A program made the position numbers and the translations under genes. From assembly GCA_956465555.1 (NCBI GenBank), contig OY101123.1, positions 806,001 to 870,000 of the forward strand: 64,000 nt of DNA. The letters are read 5' to 3'. Shown here in pieces: positions 40,626 through 50,191 of the stretch. The notes beneath the pieces are model-generated. The model ran no database searches. It was not told the origin of the DNA and saw only the letters and a program-made list of their open reading frames with translations. The stretch comes from Nitzschia sp. pyKryTriq1. Lineage: Eukaryota > Bacillariophyta > Bacillariophyceae > Bacillariales > Bacillariaceae. Each line of letters opens with the position of its first letter. Positions within the stretch are counted from its first letter, which is position 1.

Positions 40626-41993
40626 CTAGCCAAACAGTGATGGGTTTCCTTGGATCGACAAAAAGAGGGCATCCGCGTCCTTCGTCCCAGTCAGCCGAGA
40701 CCAAATGAGCGGATACAGTCTTCGATCAATCTCCAAGTGCTCGATTGCCAATGGAAAGGCCACAATCAGCTTTTTGATAACATGATCCCAAGGCCTTTGT
40801 CGATCACGTGCTAAATATATCTGCAATGGGAGGTGCCCATCGCCATTTGGTACGCATGCTGCCATTGTCTCTGCCAGCAAGACAATGCAAATCACGACGT
40901 CGTGGGAACATCTCGCTGCAAGGTGGAGAGGTAAATCCCCATGTCCATCATGCCACAATAGTTCATGTGGCGCCATAAAGCCCGCAAATTCGAGAATAGC
41001 TGGTCGGGAGACGTTCAATCCAATTAAAGCATGCATAACAGTGGTGGCGGCGGGTTCGACAGACGTGACAGACTGTTGGGTGAATTCCGCCAAAGCGAGC
41101 AGTTGGGCCTTTTCCCAGAAACCCATGGTCCGTATTCGTTCCAAGAGAAGTGCTGTTTCCATGCTTTTGTCTTGGCGCTGTCCGTCCTCCGAAGGCGCAA
41201 GAGCATTGGGGTTTCTCCCTTTGAGTCGCCGAAGTTCGGCTAGATGAGAATGAAATTCATTCATATTCTTTCGCTCATTCAAAATTTGTAAGGCAGTGCG
41301 ACGATAGATCCAGTCTTTCTGTCGACTGGATGTGGCGCCTGGCACTGTTTCCAAAATGACCCGAAGTGAGTCAGCCTGACACCCGTAATCGCAGAGTAAA
41401 TGCAATGGCGTACTTCCACCGTGTTGTTCCGTCTCCGACTCAATTGTCACACCAGCACTTTGAGGAAATACTTGAACTAAAGCTCGAATCACACCAGAAG
41501 AGGCTCGATAGCAACATGCTGTATGGAGCGGCAAATAGCCTTTGCGATTGGGTATCGTTGCGAGGCTGGGGCAGGTTTCCAGAATAGTTTCAATCACAAA
41601 CAACGGCGGGGATCCAAAACAAGCCCAGTGTAGTATCGTGTCCCCGTTCAAGTCTTGCTCCATCGACAGAACTTCATGAGGATGTGTCTCGCACCGAAAC
41701 GCAACGGCTTCCCAGGCCCATCGTGTCGCCAGTGCGTAGAGAAACGAAAGCGAGGTCGGACTTGATGCTGATGCTGATGATGACGATTCAGCCTGTGAGT
41801 ATTGTCGCGTCGTGAGCGTAACTGTAGGAGGATCAAAGTCATCGTCCTTGGGTCCTTCAAGACCTCGACGGCTCAACCGAGATCGAATGCGAGATCTCAG
41901 AGACGCCAATATGTGCTTCATAACGTATGTTCTTTTAATACACGTAAGTATACCGAAGGAATGTAATAGGATTCTGTGGGGAGACTGTTGCAT
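40626..41993 (-). CDS. Ankyrin-repeat protein
   Basis: A 455-aa protein with ankyrin repeats in the first and last thirds: NGDTILHWACFGSPPLFVIE, KGYLPLHTACCYRASSGVIR, GSTPLHLLCDYGCQADSLR, and later GDLPLHLAARCSHDVVICI and GHLPLQIYLARDR. The middle (about 225-340) is charged and less regular. Repeats of the L-P-L-H-x-A-x-x type separated by V-x-x-L-L-x-x-F-P are common in diatom ankyrin proteins. Partner unknown. Two in-frame ATGs: 41993 (used) and 41921 (MKHILASLRSRIRSRLSRRG); the second may be the true start since the upstream residues look like leader. No intron. Confidence 0.8.
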   Translation of the reverse strand: MQQSPHRILLHSFGILTCIKRTYVMKHILASLRSRIRSRLSRRGLEGPKDDDFDPPTVTLTTRQYSQAESSSSASASSPTSLSFLYALATRWAWEAVAFRCETHPHEVLSMEQDLNGDTILHWACFGSPPLFVIETILETCPSLATIPNRKGYLPLHTACCYRASSGVIRALVQVFPQSAGVTIESETEQHGGSTPLHLLCDYGCQADSLRVILETVPGATSSRQKDWIYRRTALQILNERKNMNEFHSHLAELRRLKGRNPNALAPSEDGQRQDKSMETALLLERIRTMGFWEKAQLLALAEFTQQSVTSVEPAATTVMHALIGLNVSRPAILEFAGFMAPHELLWHDGHGDLPLHLAARCSHDVVICIVLLAETMAACVPNGDGHLPLQIYLARDRQRPWDHVIKKLIVAFPLAIEHLEIDRRLYPLIWSRLTGTKDADALFLSIQGNPSLFG

Positions 41994-42772
41994 CTATCCT
42001 ATTGTTCTGCTTTCTTCATCCCCGTCACGCACGCGAGGCAGAATGAATCTCTTTACGTAACAGTACGCTAGCGGATGAGATGATGATGAGTTCCCTACCG
42101 TGGTTTGTACGAGTAACGTGCGTACTGGGGCATTGTCGAAATGGAAAGGCGTCAAAAACAGAAAGCAGCAAGGTCACCGACCTGCCTGCCTCTACTGCAC
42201 ACTACTGGTACTTGTACATGCGGTCTACTTGTATCTACAGTATCTTCATTGTCGCTTCTCTTCAGAGGTGTTCTTTTCAGCGTTGGCGGCAGGTGGCGGG
42301 CATGCGCGCGGGCTGGGTGTGGGTGTACAGTACAGTACCGGTACTTTATGTATCCACGACTGACCCACTCAAAGGACTCCTTCGATTTGATTGATTCATT
42401 CTTCTTCAGCATCATGATTTTTCGTTCATCGCCAAATCTCGCGATGTCGCAGTGAAGGCCGCCGCGCCGTGCGTCTCGCCCGCTTGTGCCGTGTGACTTT
42501 GATGCTCGCTATTGGATACGTTTTAGCAGTTTCAATAGATCCAACCAAGACTAAAAGATATCAATGAGGAAGAGCCCATTATCGCTGAAAGCGATGCGTT
42601 TGGCAGAATGTTTGCACGATTGTTTCAAGTTTTATGTCGTTAGCTGGTGATGCGACGATGCCACTACCATTAACAATCATTACGTTGTTGGGTCGAGAGA
42701 CCCCGTTGCGATGGGTCATAAACTGCCCGCCCACACTTTCTGATCTCTGATCTAATTTCAACAAGAACAACA
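41994..42772. promoter_or_regulatory. Divergent upstream region
   Basis: Between the divergent ankyrin and RING genes. Contains GTAC words at 42325-42350 (GTACAGTACAGTACCGGTAC). Several short frames overlap, none convincing. Confidence 0.4.
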
Positions 42773-43852
42773 ATGTATGTGAATATTCCAGCATCGACCA
42801 AGGTCCCCATTTTCCCCATTTTCCCCCAACAGCAAGCCGGTGCAAAGAAGTTGAAGGAGTCCTCTTCAGAAACTGATCTCAACTGCCCAATCTGTTTCGA
42901 AGCCTACAATGCTGATGCCCATGCTCCGGTGTTTGCGCGGTACTGCCGGCATTCGATTTGTCGCAAGTGCCTGTGTGACATGGGTGTTCATCATCGAGTC
43001 AGCCAGGCAACCACTGGTGGCAGTCGGCGAATTGTTTCTGGTCGACGACCAGCAGCCTCTGGAGTTCAATCGTCTCTGTTCGCTGTTGGAGGTACTACTA
43101 CCTCTGCCACCAGTCAGGTCAATGTTGGCGTGTCATCATCATCGTCATCATCGCCTTTCTTCAGTATCAATAATGATGACACACAACTGTCGTGTCCGAC
43201 GTGTCGAAAGGGATCCTTCCGAGTCACTCAAGAGCCGAACTTCCTGGCTGTTTGTTTGCTCAAAACGATCAGCCAGATGAAAAACGCTCAAAGTCGCCGC
43301 CGGAAGCGTGGCGACTATTTTAATAGAAACCCGATTCTGAAACTACGCGAGAAACAGCTTCTCGCAAACGCCGCCAAGGAGGGCTTGCGAGGACGATTCG
43401 ATGAGATGGATTTGCTCAAAGGTCAGATGCGTGCGCTGGAAGCAGAAAATACCAGTCTCCGTATCGACAATTCGGACCTCCTTAATGGAGAACGGGCGAA
43501 GGAAAACCTAGCTGAAATTCTTCTCAAGGAGAAAGATAAATTATTGAAAGCTTTGCGACTGAGAATGAAAGAAAACGAAAACAAATTCGAAGAGAAGAAC
43601 GCCTCTTCAAATTCCACCATTGCGAAACTCGAGACGACTGTCCTCGAAAAGGACGCTAAAATCGATAGCATTGGCAAGAGTCTCGAGAAGGTCATGGCAA
43701 AGGCCCAACGTGACGGAGAACACGCCAAGAAGACACAGGGCGCGCTCTTTGTTGCTCTCGTGGCACTTGTACTCTTTTCGTGCTTTTCGATTGTGTTTGC
43801 ACTCATGACTCCATCACAATGCGGCCTCCTCACAAGCATCGAGGAGGCGTAG
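42773..43852 (+). CDS. RING-finger protein with coiled coil and C-terminal membrane anchor
   Basis: A 359-aa likely E3 ubiquitin ligase. RING ligands: Cys38/Cys41 (NCPICFE), Cys58, His60, Cys63 and Cys66 (YCRHSICRKC), then a 75-residue Ser/Gly-rich insert before the last pair Cys141/Cys144 (SCPTCRKG). Such a long insert between the third and fourth ligand pairs is unusual. A coiled coil spans about 190-320 (MRALEAENTSLRIDNSDLL). A single TM helix near 324-346 (LFVALVALVLFSCFSIVFAL) makes it tail-anchored, with the RING facing the cytosol. Start ATG 42773-42775; no intron. Confidence 0.82.
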   Translation: MYVNIPASTKVPIFPIFPQQQAGAKKLKESSSETDLNCPICFEAYNADAHAPVFARYCRHSICRKCLCDMGVHHRVSQATTGGSRRIVSGRRPAASGVQSSLFAVGGTTTSATSQVNVGVSSSSSSSPFFSINNDDTQLSCPTCRKGSFRVTQEPNFLAVCLLKTISQMKNAQSRRRKRGDYFNRNPILKLREKQLLANAAKEGLRGRFDEMDLLKGQMRALEAENTSLRIDNSDLLNGERAKENLAEILLKEKDKLLKALRLRMKENENKFEEKNASSNSTIAKLETTVLEKDAKIDSIGKSLEKVMAKAQRDGEHAKKTQGALFVALVALVLFSCFSIVFALMTPSQCGLLTSIEEA

Positions 43853-43947
43853 TCGTCGGACTCCCTTGGTTCAGCCCAGCGTTTTTGTTCTCAGATACTT
43901 ATATGGTGACACATCCAAACTTTAGTAGAGACGTATAATCAGAACAA

Positions 43948-43990
<43 letters not shown>

Positions 43991-44425
43991 GGAGAACGCT
44001 ACGAGTTAGAATTCAACATTTGCCAGCTACATAGCTTCTACTAACGATACTCGATGTTCCCGCGTAATAAGATACGAGAGCAAGATATCATCGAAGATCG
44101 CACGGACGGCGGGGTGACCGAAGATACTTGCTTGGGCCGATCAATAACCGGCGCCCATGCTTCTCTGGAACGCAGTGCTCGCAACCACCAAATCCAAATC
44201 GCACCGCAGATGATGATGATAGTGGCGGCAGCAAACAGCGAAAGAGAGATCTGAGATCTGAGATGCCGTTCATGTCTTATTGCCTCGACGAGGAGGCCTC
44301 CATTGCAGGTACACACCGTACCGGTACATGTTCACCGTCACGAAAGATCATCTGTATTACGGCGACCCGACGATTCAACTCAAAACAAAATAGGCCTCAA
44401 TTCATTGCCTTTTTGTTCGGTAATC
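43853..44425. other. Spacer with (TC)n microsatellite
   Basis: A TC dinucleotide run at about 43951-43987 and one GTACCGGTAC word near 44318. The RRM gene's 5' leader lies at the right end. No gene seen. Confidence 0.5.
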
Positions 44426-45448
44426 ATGGCAGATCGAAAACGGAAGCTGGGCTCTGCTACTGAAAAGAAGTCGAACAAGAGCAGAAAAGACGACGACAGT
44501 GAAATTTCTCCTCGAGATGAAAGTGAAAAAGAAGACGACAAGCAGCTTCCGCTAGAGGCTGGTGAATCTACACCACCGAAGGATGCATCCAAAGACAAGA
44601 AGAAGAAAGCAAAGAAAAAGAAAAAGTTGAAAACCCAAAATGACCGTGCCCTGAACGACGACGACGACGACCAAGCAAAGAAAACGACGGATGTTGTCAA
44701 GGATGATAGCGAATCGGACGATGAAGACGAACTCTTGGCTGCAGCGGCAGCGTGGGCAGAGAACGACGGGGGAGACGAAGAGTCGAAAAATGGACCTGCT
44801 GCTACTAGTATGGCATCATCATCAACAACTGATCTGTCCCTCCATATTACACAACTACCCTACGACACCATAGAATTGGATCTACGTCGGCTTTTCGCCG
44901 AACATGGATGTGCAGTGACGTCGATTCGTCTCGTGTACGACCGAGATGACAAGGGACGGAAGACGGTTTTTCGGGGTGTTGCCTTTGTCGACCTACTCAA
45001 TTCAGCATCGTATGACAAAGCATTATCTTTGAATCGAAAGTCGACTATTCGCGGCCGAAAACTGAACATCCGCCCAACACGGTCGAAACAAGAGCTGGCA
45101 GATATTGTTACTCGGACGCGAGAGCTAGTTCAGGAGAAGATCAAGAAGCAACTCGAGGATGGCAATGCAAACGATGGGTCGAAGAAAAGTGAATCACCGA
45201 AATCGAGCAAGAAGGAGCAAGATAAACAAAAGAAGAAAAAGAAAGAGAAGAAAGAGAAAGCCAAAGCAGCCAAAGCTCAATCGAAGTTAAAGAGCAAGCA
45301 CGATCCCCCCAGTGGTCGAGCTGAGGGTGAACCCAAGAAGCCAAAGGCAGAGAAGAAAGAAGAGCACAAGCTGACCAAAAAGGAACGCAACAGAAGGGCA
45401 GCCATCATCATGGGCTTCAAAAGAAAGAGCAAAGGAGCGAAGAAATAG
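44426..45448 (+). CDS. Nucleolar-type RRM protein with Lys-rich tails
   Basis: A 340-aa protein. The N-terminus is a run of basic and acidic clusters (KKAKKKKKLKTQ, DDDDDQ, DDSESDDEDE). A single RRM lies about 130-215: LSLHITQLPYDTIELDLRRL (RNP2), RGVAFVDLLN (RNP1-like) and the fourth strand GRKLNIRPTRS. The Lys-rich C-tail ends in a helical block, KLTKKERNRRAAIIMGFKRK. RRM plus a Lys/Glu-rich tail fits a nucleolar or rRNA-processing factor such as Nop6 or eIF4H-like proteins; I cannot choose. The frame begins at TTG 44303; ATG 44426-44428 (MADRKRKLGS) is the credible start. Confidence 0.78.
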   Translation: MADRKRKLGSATEKKSNKSRKDDDSEISPRDESEKEDDKQLPLEAGESTPPKDASKDKKKKAKKKKKLKTQNDRALNDDDDDQAKKTTDVVKDDSESDDEDELLAAAAAWAENDGGDEESKNGPAATSMASSSTTDLSLHITQLPYDTIELDLRRLFAEHGCAVTSIRLVYDRDDKGRKTVFRGVAFVDLLNSASYDKALSLNRKSTIRGRKLNIRPTRSKQELADIVTRTRELVQEKIKKQLEDGNANDGSKKSESPKSSKKEQDKQKKKKKEKKEKAKAAKAQSKLKSKHDPPSGRAEGEPKKPKAEKKEEHKLTKKERNRRAAIIMGFKRKSKGAKK

Positions 45449-45630
45449 GTAATGCCTACTGGAATCGAATTGAATAAATGCCTATTTTTACTTGCGTGGT
45501 AATGCGACGTCAACCGGGTAGGCTCTATGAACACTCCGCAGTTGTTAGTCGAAGGCAGGCGTCAACCAAGCAACGAAAAGTACACCCTTCGAAAGGTAAG
45601 TAGATCGCAAAGCAGCGAAAAAGTGAACAT

Positions 45631-46278
45631 CTAGTTGGAAACAGGACGCTTTGCTCGGAGACGCTTGGAACGGCGAAGCGGGGCAGCATGAGCGTGATTT
45701 TGCTGCAAAGGCGAGTGAGTTTGACGAAAGTCACGTTTGGATCCACGGGAATCTCCTTCTTTGTTCTCGGTAGTAGATGGAACCAAGAAACTGAAACCGG
45801 ATTCAGTGATCTTAGAACCATCCAACGCCGAGGTTGGAATGATGGCCCCATCTTGGGGAGCCGTTTCATTTTGGTCCCTTCCCGCCGACCGAGGGTTGTT
45901 ACAGGACTGACACTTGGCTGCGGATTCGGGATTTTGGTTGACCAAGCAAATCTTGCACTTCCACAGATTGCTGCTGGTGGTGGAGAATAATTTGCCAAGG
46001 CTGCACAAACTTCTTTCAATCTCAATCTTGCGTTTCTTGTTGGGTGGCGAGGATGATTCGGCGATCACATTGTTGTACGGCTGTGTGATATCAGCGACTG
46101 GGCCAGCATCGGCGACCACATCATTGTTTGGCAGTGCAAGGACAGGAGCGACCGGACCAGGATCGTCGACCGTTTCCTTGTTTGGTTCTGCGACAAGAAC
46201 ACTCAAACTCGATTCTTCGTAGAAACATGACGCCTCAAGCAACTGCAAACGACTTGCACCAAGAAAGAGCGGGGGCAT
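45631..46278 (-). CDS. RanBP2-type zinc finger protein
   Basis: A 215-aa protein with one RanBP2 finger: LWKCKICLVNQNPESAAKCQ, then SCNN. The W-x-C-x2-C-x3-N-x6-C-x2-C spacing is exact. Such fingers bind Ran-GDP, ubiquitin or RNA; which one cannot be told. The N-terminal half has two imperfect GPVA...LPNNDVVADAG-type repeats. A Lys/Arg stretch (PPNKKRKIEIER) precedes the finger and the C-terminus is RRSKRLRAKRP, probably nuclear signals. It looks like a nucleoporin or splicing-type finger. First credible ATG 46276-46278; an upstream TTG at 46329 was dropped. Convergent with the RRM gene. Confidence 0.72.
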   Translation of the reverse strand: MPPLFLGASRLQLLEASCFYEESSLSVLVAEPNKETVDDPGPVAPVLALPNNDVVADAGPVADITQPYNNVIAESSSPPNKKRKIEIERSLCSLGKLFSTTSSNLWKCKICLVNQNPESAAKCQSCNNPRSAGRDQNETAPQDGAIIPTSALDGSKITESGFSFLVPSTTENKEGDSRGSKRDFRQTHSPLQQNHAHAAPLRRSKRLRAKRPVSN

Positions 46279-46832
46279 GACAGAAAGGTGAGGATCGGTA
46301 GGAGGCAGCTGACGGGAGGACGATGACAAAGTGATGATGATTCTTTATTGTACACACGAAGGTGACGACGACGATTCTTCATTCGTTCGTATTAATACCA
46401 GGTCTCCTTGTTCGTACGTTCGTACCAACTGTCTGTCTGGATAGCTAATTTCAAAATTGAAATCCAATCCCGCCTACTAAATGTAGCAAAGATAATGTGA
46501 GAACACAGAAAAATTCCAACGGTCTCCAGTTACGTGCGATGGTCGGTCGGTGTGACGCCCGATGATATGATGAGCTTCGAAGTACCTCAGCTTGTACGAT
46601 AGGTGTCTCAGTGTAATAGTAGAGAGTAGAGAGAGTGAAAAGTATTCAATGAGTCGGCAATTGTGTTCTAGAGTAGCAACGTGACCCCTAACGTCCTCCA
46701 TTCGCTCCCCAAAGATGGTGTGAGAGGAGTCCTTGTCTCTAGTAGTTCGTATCTTCTATTCTTCGATCAATCATTGAAGTTCAAAGTAGGCATCCAACGC
46801 CACAGACAATGAAGAATCACTCATCCCTATGA
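46279..46832. other. Spacer with CTAC/AGTAG tract
   Basis: Downstream of the bromodomain gene and upstream of the RanBP2-finger gene. AGTAGAGAGTAGAGAGAGTG at 46617-46636. No gene seen. Confidence 0.4.
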
Positions 46833-47697
46833 CTATTTTTTCTTCTTCTTGGGTGGTTGATTGGTAGACGACGTACTGCAAGTCGCCACGTAGGCCTGCA
46901 GTTCCCCAAACAATGCCGGCGGGACCTTGTCAATGTTGAGTTCACATTCATCCTCACCCACATTCTTAGTCAAGGCCTGCGGACACTTGCTATCCACCTC
47001 GACAATGATCTTTCCAAGATCTTCTTTGCTTAGTTTGAAGAGGCTCTTGGCAAAGGCCCGCTTCTCGTCCAAGGAAATCTTCTCGCTGCCTCCGCCGCCC
47101 GACACCATTCCGCTGGCACCTTCCACTTGGTAGTCTGACAAGTATTTCATGTACTTTTCATCCCACTTTTTGTTCAGAGATTTGGCCAGCATGTAGAAGT
47201 CACTCCCGTCAGCATTGTACGTCATACAATTGGTCCAGACCTGCCGAACGTCTTCCGCGGCCTCTTGGATCGTAATGTATTTGCGTGCTGCGACCTTTTT
47301 CTTGACGGTACCTAGGTCCATGGGCCTCTTGATGATTTGAGGGTAGTCATAGAGACCTGCATTAATTTTGATTTGAATAAAATAGCGTGAAATGCGTGAG
47401 AAATGAACTCGGAGTGCCTCGCCTGCCACTTCTCGTATACTATTGCAGCAGCTGTCATCCAATCTTGCTTTACGTACCGAGCGCCTTCCAGTCCACGGGA
47501 GAACGAAAGGGTTCTGTCGATATGGAAGAGATACGGAGAGAAAATGAATGATTATTATGAGAGCCGAGAGTGATGAATCACAAGGTATTCGGAATCGTAT
47601 CCAATAATGTATGCTTACCAGCATCCACCCGCTGAATAAAGGTTTGCAGCAATTTCGTCAGGCCTTGCCATTGTGCTTCCGTCGGTGCTGCTGCCAT
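46833..47697 (-). CDS. Small BET-type bromodomain protein (bromodomain plus NET)
   Basis: Exons 47619-47697, 47478-47513 (36 nt) and 46833-47356; introns 47514-47618 (GTAAGC...GACAG) and 47357-47477 (GTACGT...TGCAG). The product is 212 aa. The 36-nt exon supplies EPFRSPVDWKAL, the ZA-loop PF/PVDW shelf that is otherwise lost. The bromodomain continues GLYDYPQIIKRPMDLGTVKK and has the acetyl-lysine Asn in CMTYNADGSDFY. A NET domain follows (ISLDEKRAFAKSLFKLSKED to ELNIDKVPPALFGELQAYV). One bromodomain plus NET is the plant GTE layout; it reads histone acetylation. Very short for the family. Confidence 0.88.
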
Positions 47698-48328
47698 TTT
47701 GATTGATTGATCTCTATACTATTCTTTCTTTTTAACGACAAGTCTGTCAAACTTCGAGTCGGAAGGGAAGGTCCTTGAATGATGCCAGAAGTCTTCGCTT
47801 GAGTACGAACTGGGTCCAACAAGCAAGAGGAGGAACAACACCAGTACTGTATGTTGCCGGCACCTGGTACGGTAGCGATGAAAGCCGATGTCGTCGGCGC
47901 GTAGGAGGCACACGAGATGAACAGACTACCAGGTACCGGTCGTACTGTACGAGGGCTCGCGTAAGCCGACAGCGACTTTGTGGTCGGCTTGGTCATCTGT
48001 GGTTCGACTCTTCCGACCACATCATTGGTGGGCGATACCGGTATGTACCGTACAAGTACAGTACGTACGGTACTGTGCGTACCGGATACGGGTGCACCAG
48101 GTGTACGAGTACAGTGTATGCGGTACTCGTACACCACCGGTACAGTACGAGTACGAGTAGTAGTACGCAGTATGTAATGTCTCTGTACCGGAACCGGTAC
48201 TGGTACTTGTATCTGGCTCTCGATGGGGCCAACGATGTCACAAGAGATACACAACTTTCAAAAAGATCATTGAATGTTCCGCAACTGTCTCTGTAACCAC
48301 ACTATGCACTAGTATAAATTCTTGGCAA
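47698..48328. promoter_or_regulatory. Divergent upstream region with the densest GTAC tract
   Basis: Between divergent bromodomain and glycosyltransferase-like genes. From about 47860 to 48215 it is packed with GTAC, CCGGTAC and GAGTAC words. A possible TATA-like AGTATAAAT is at 48311-48319, about 10 bp before the glycosyltransferase ATG, too close for a standard TATA. Confidence 0.45.
47860..48215. repeat. GTAC/CCGGTAC-rich palindromic tract
   Basis: Repeated 4-10 bp self-complementary words (GTAC, ACCGGT, GAGTACAGTA, CGTACGGTAC) over about 350 bp. This is the largest example of a word family also seen at 3795-3833, 20960-21060, 22963-23012, 28720-28840, 35085-35175 and 57885-58050. Confidence 0.7.
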
Positions 48329-49726
48329 ATGGTCGTGCCCAAGCGGCAGAAAACGCAGAATGGTACTCGGTGGTGTGGTCTACGAGCAATACCAAAAACG
48401 ATTTCTGTGGCGGTAGTGCTGTTCGTATGTCTATTCGCTCTCGCGTCACTGTCCTTTCAATTCCAACAACAAAACTATACCTATGGAAAACAACTCCGAC
48501 GAGCTGGCCAGCGAAGTGATGAAGGGGACGGTGAATTCTGGACGATTCCACCGAGACCACCGTTGGGATCAAGAATAAGAATGGCAAAAGGCGGTGCTTC
48601 CAAGAATAGTACTACATCATCCAGGAGGTATCTCATATTTCGACCTCCATTGGAAGCTGCACAAGGAGTCGGGAACTTGATGAATGGTTTGCTTGCCGCG
48701 CATACGCTGGGGATAGAATTTGAGAGGTTCGTTTGCGTCTCGAAGGATTGGAAGGCATTTCATGGTGCCTTTCAGTCAGTGGTCCCAGAGTGTCAAGAGA
48801 AGCAGCAGCAGCAGCAGCAATACCCTCGTCGAACGTCTCAAAATACGATTTGGCTTTTAAATTTCTCAAAGAATCCAATCAATGAATGTGATCTACAGCA
48901 AAGGCTACGAGGATCAGAGCCAATTATTTACTTGGTCGCAAATACGTATCCAGAATGGCCTACCACAACCGGTATGGATCCGACCCTCCTCAATATTCGA
49001 ATGGAAGACAGCTATCGTCTCAAACCAGATCTGGTAAATATATTGCCTTGGTCAGAGGCTCCTACGACGGTGGTACATTTGCGGCAGGCTGACAACGAAA
49101 ATATTGACCACCGTGTGGGTCTAGATTCTGCGACACTGGCCGCGCTAGGCGCAACTCTTACAAGCGCCAGCACCACTACTACCGCGACTACTCCTTATCT
49201 AGTCACCAATCAAGTGGACTTTTACGATTATTTTGAAACCAAGTTCGGATGGTCACATCCACCTTGGATGGGCATTCGACATTCGGCAATATCTAACGTG
49301 CAGTGGACGACGACGACGTCATTGGGGGAGAATCATCATCAGGAGCGCCCACCTCCTCCTATTACCACCAACTATCGTGAGCAAACACTCCAACTGTGGG
49401 CCGATTGGTGGACAATCTACAAAGCAAAGACAGTGTATCACACGCACAGTGATTTCAGTGCATCGGCAGCGAGATGGAGTGGCACGACAGCTTCGTACGA
49501 AATCGAAGGGCTCGACGATCAAAATGCCTTGATTTTGTTCAAGAACCAGAAGACGAGGGATGATGGTTCAAAGCCTTTCAGCAAGAGAAGTCACATTTTG
49601 CTGAAGCATTGTGATGTGGCTCCATGGAAGTCAAATGGACTTGGGTACGTACTAGATTTGGATGATGAGATGCACGATGATTTGGTCGATGATTGGAAGA
49701 ATAAGAAACCACTGTCAACGAAGTAA
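48329..49726 (+). CDS. Type II membrane glycosyltransferase-like protein
   Basis: A 465-aa protein with a basic cytosolic tip and one membrane anchor (about 24-46, VAVVLFVCLFALASLSFQF), the layout of Golgi glycosyltransferases. Luminal blocks RYLIFRPPLEAAQGVGNLMN and LAAHTLG, TVVHLRQADNENIDHRVGLD, and KAKTVYHTHSDFSASAARWS resemble fucosyltransferase-like GT-B enzymes. In those, an early G-x-GN motif, a VHLR strand and a late T-x-SDFS/A motif line the nucleotide-sugar site. Donor and acceptor unknown. It has a poly-Gln run near 159. Weak family assignment. ATG 48329-48331, no intron. Confidence 0.6.
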   Translation: MVVPKRQKTQNGTRWCGLRAIPKTISVAVVLFVCLFALASLSFQFQQQNYTYGKQLRRAGQRSDEGDGEFWTIPPRPPLGSRIRMAKGGASKNSTTSSRRYLIFRPPLEAAQGVGNLMNGLLAAHTLGIEFERFVCVSKDWKAFHGAFQSVVPECQEKQQQQQQYPRRTSQNTIWLLNFSKNPINECDLQQRLRGSEPIIYLVANTYPEWPTTTGMDPTLLNIRMEDSYRLKPDLVNILPWSEAPTTVVHLRQADNENIDHRVGLDSATLAALGATLTSASTTTTATTPYLVTNQVDFYDYFETKFGWSHPPWMGIRHSAISNVQWTTTTSLGENHHQERPPPPITTNYREQTLQLWADWWTIYKAKTVYHTHSDFSASAARWSGTTASYEIEGLDDQNALILFKNQKTRDDGSKPFSKRSHILLKHCDVAPWKSNGLGYVLDLDDEMHDDLVDDWKNKKPLSTK

Positions 49727-50191
49727 AGAGAAGCTTTGCGCTTGACGGGAGAACATCCAGTACGATCTTTCTACAAATCGATCTTTGGCTCAATAGTGAA
49801 ATAGTGGCAGAGTACGATTGGTTAGAGTAGAGAGAGAGACTACTCTCTACTACCGGTACATGTACCGTAGAGAGTAGAGAGAGGGTGAGAGAGAAATACC
49901 ATCGTAGGAATATGAAGTCATATGAGTCAATTTTGATGATGTCATCATCGGTCTTCAATCACGCACGAACGCGCTCGCCGGCCAGAACGCGTTTCGAGAT
50001 TATTTCCATCATACAACTTCAACTTCCAATTCTTCACTCTTTATCATCTTCATGAACTCTTCCTTCGCCGCCTTCGTCGTCCTCAAGAAATTAGTTTTCG
50101 GTCCTCTACTCTATTAGTAAGTATTTTGGTTGGCTTTATCAACCTACAAGCCACCGCTGCCATCACCATCATCAATCAAGTAGTAGACGCC
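49727..50191. promoter_or_regulatory. Spacer upstream of the alpha/beta hydrolase
   Basis: Mirror-like CTCTCTACTACCGGTACATG / TACCGTAGAGAGTAGAGAG tract at about 49826-49880. A strong donor-like GTAAGTATT at 50117-50125 follows an open ATG frame from 50052, so a 5' non-coding or short coding exon is possible, but no in-frame acceptor was found. Confidence 0.4.

Noticed and set aside
50052-50120. Short coding exon before the alpha/beta hydrolase with a strong donor at 50117
   Set aside because: No acceptor gives the reading frame of the hydrolase; it may be only leader sequence.
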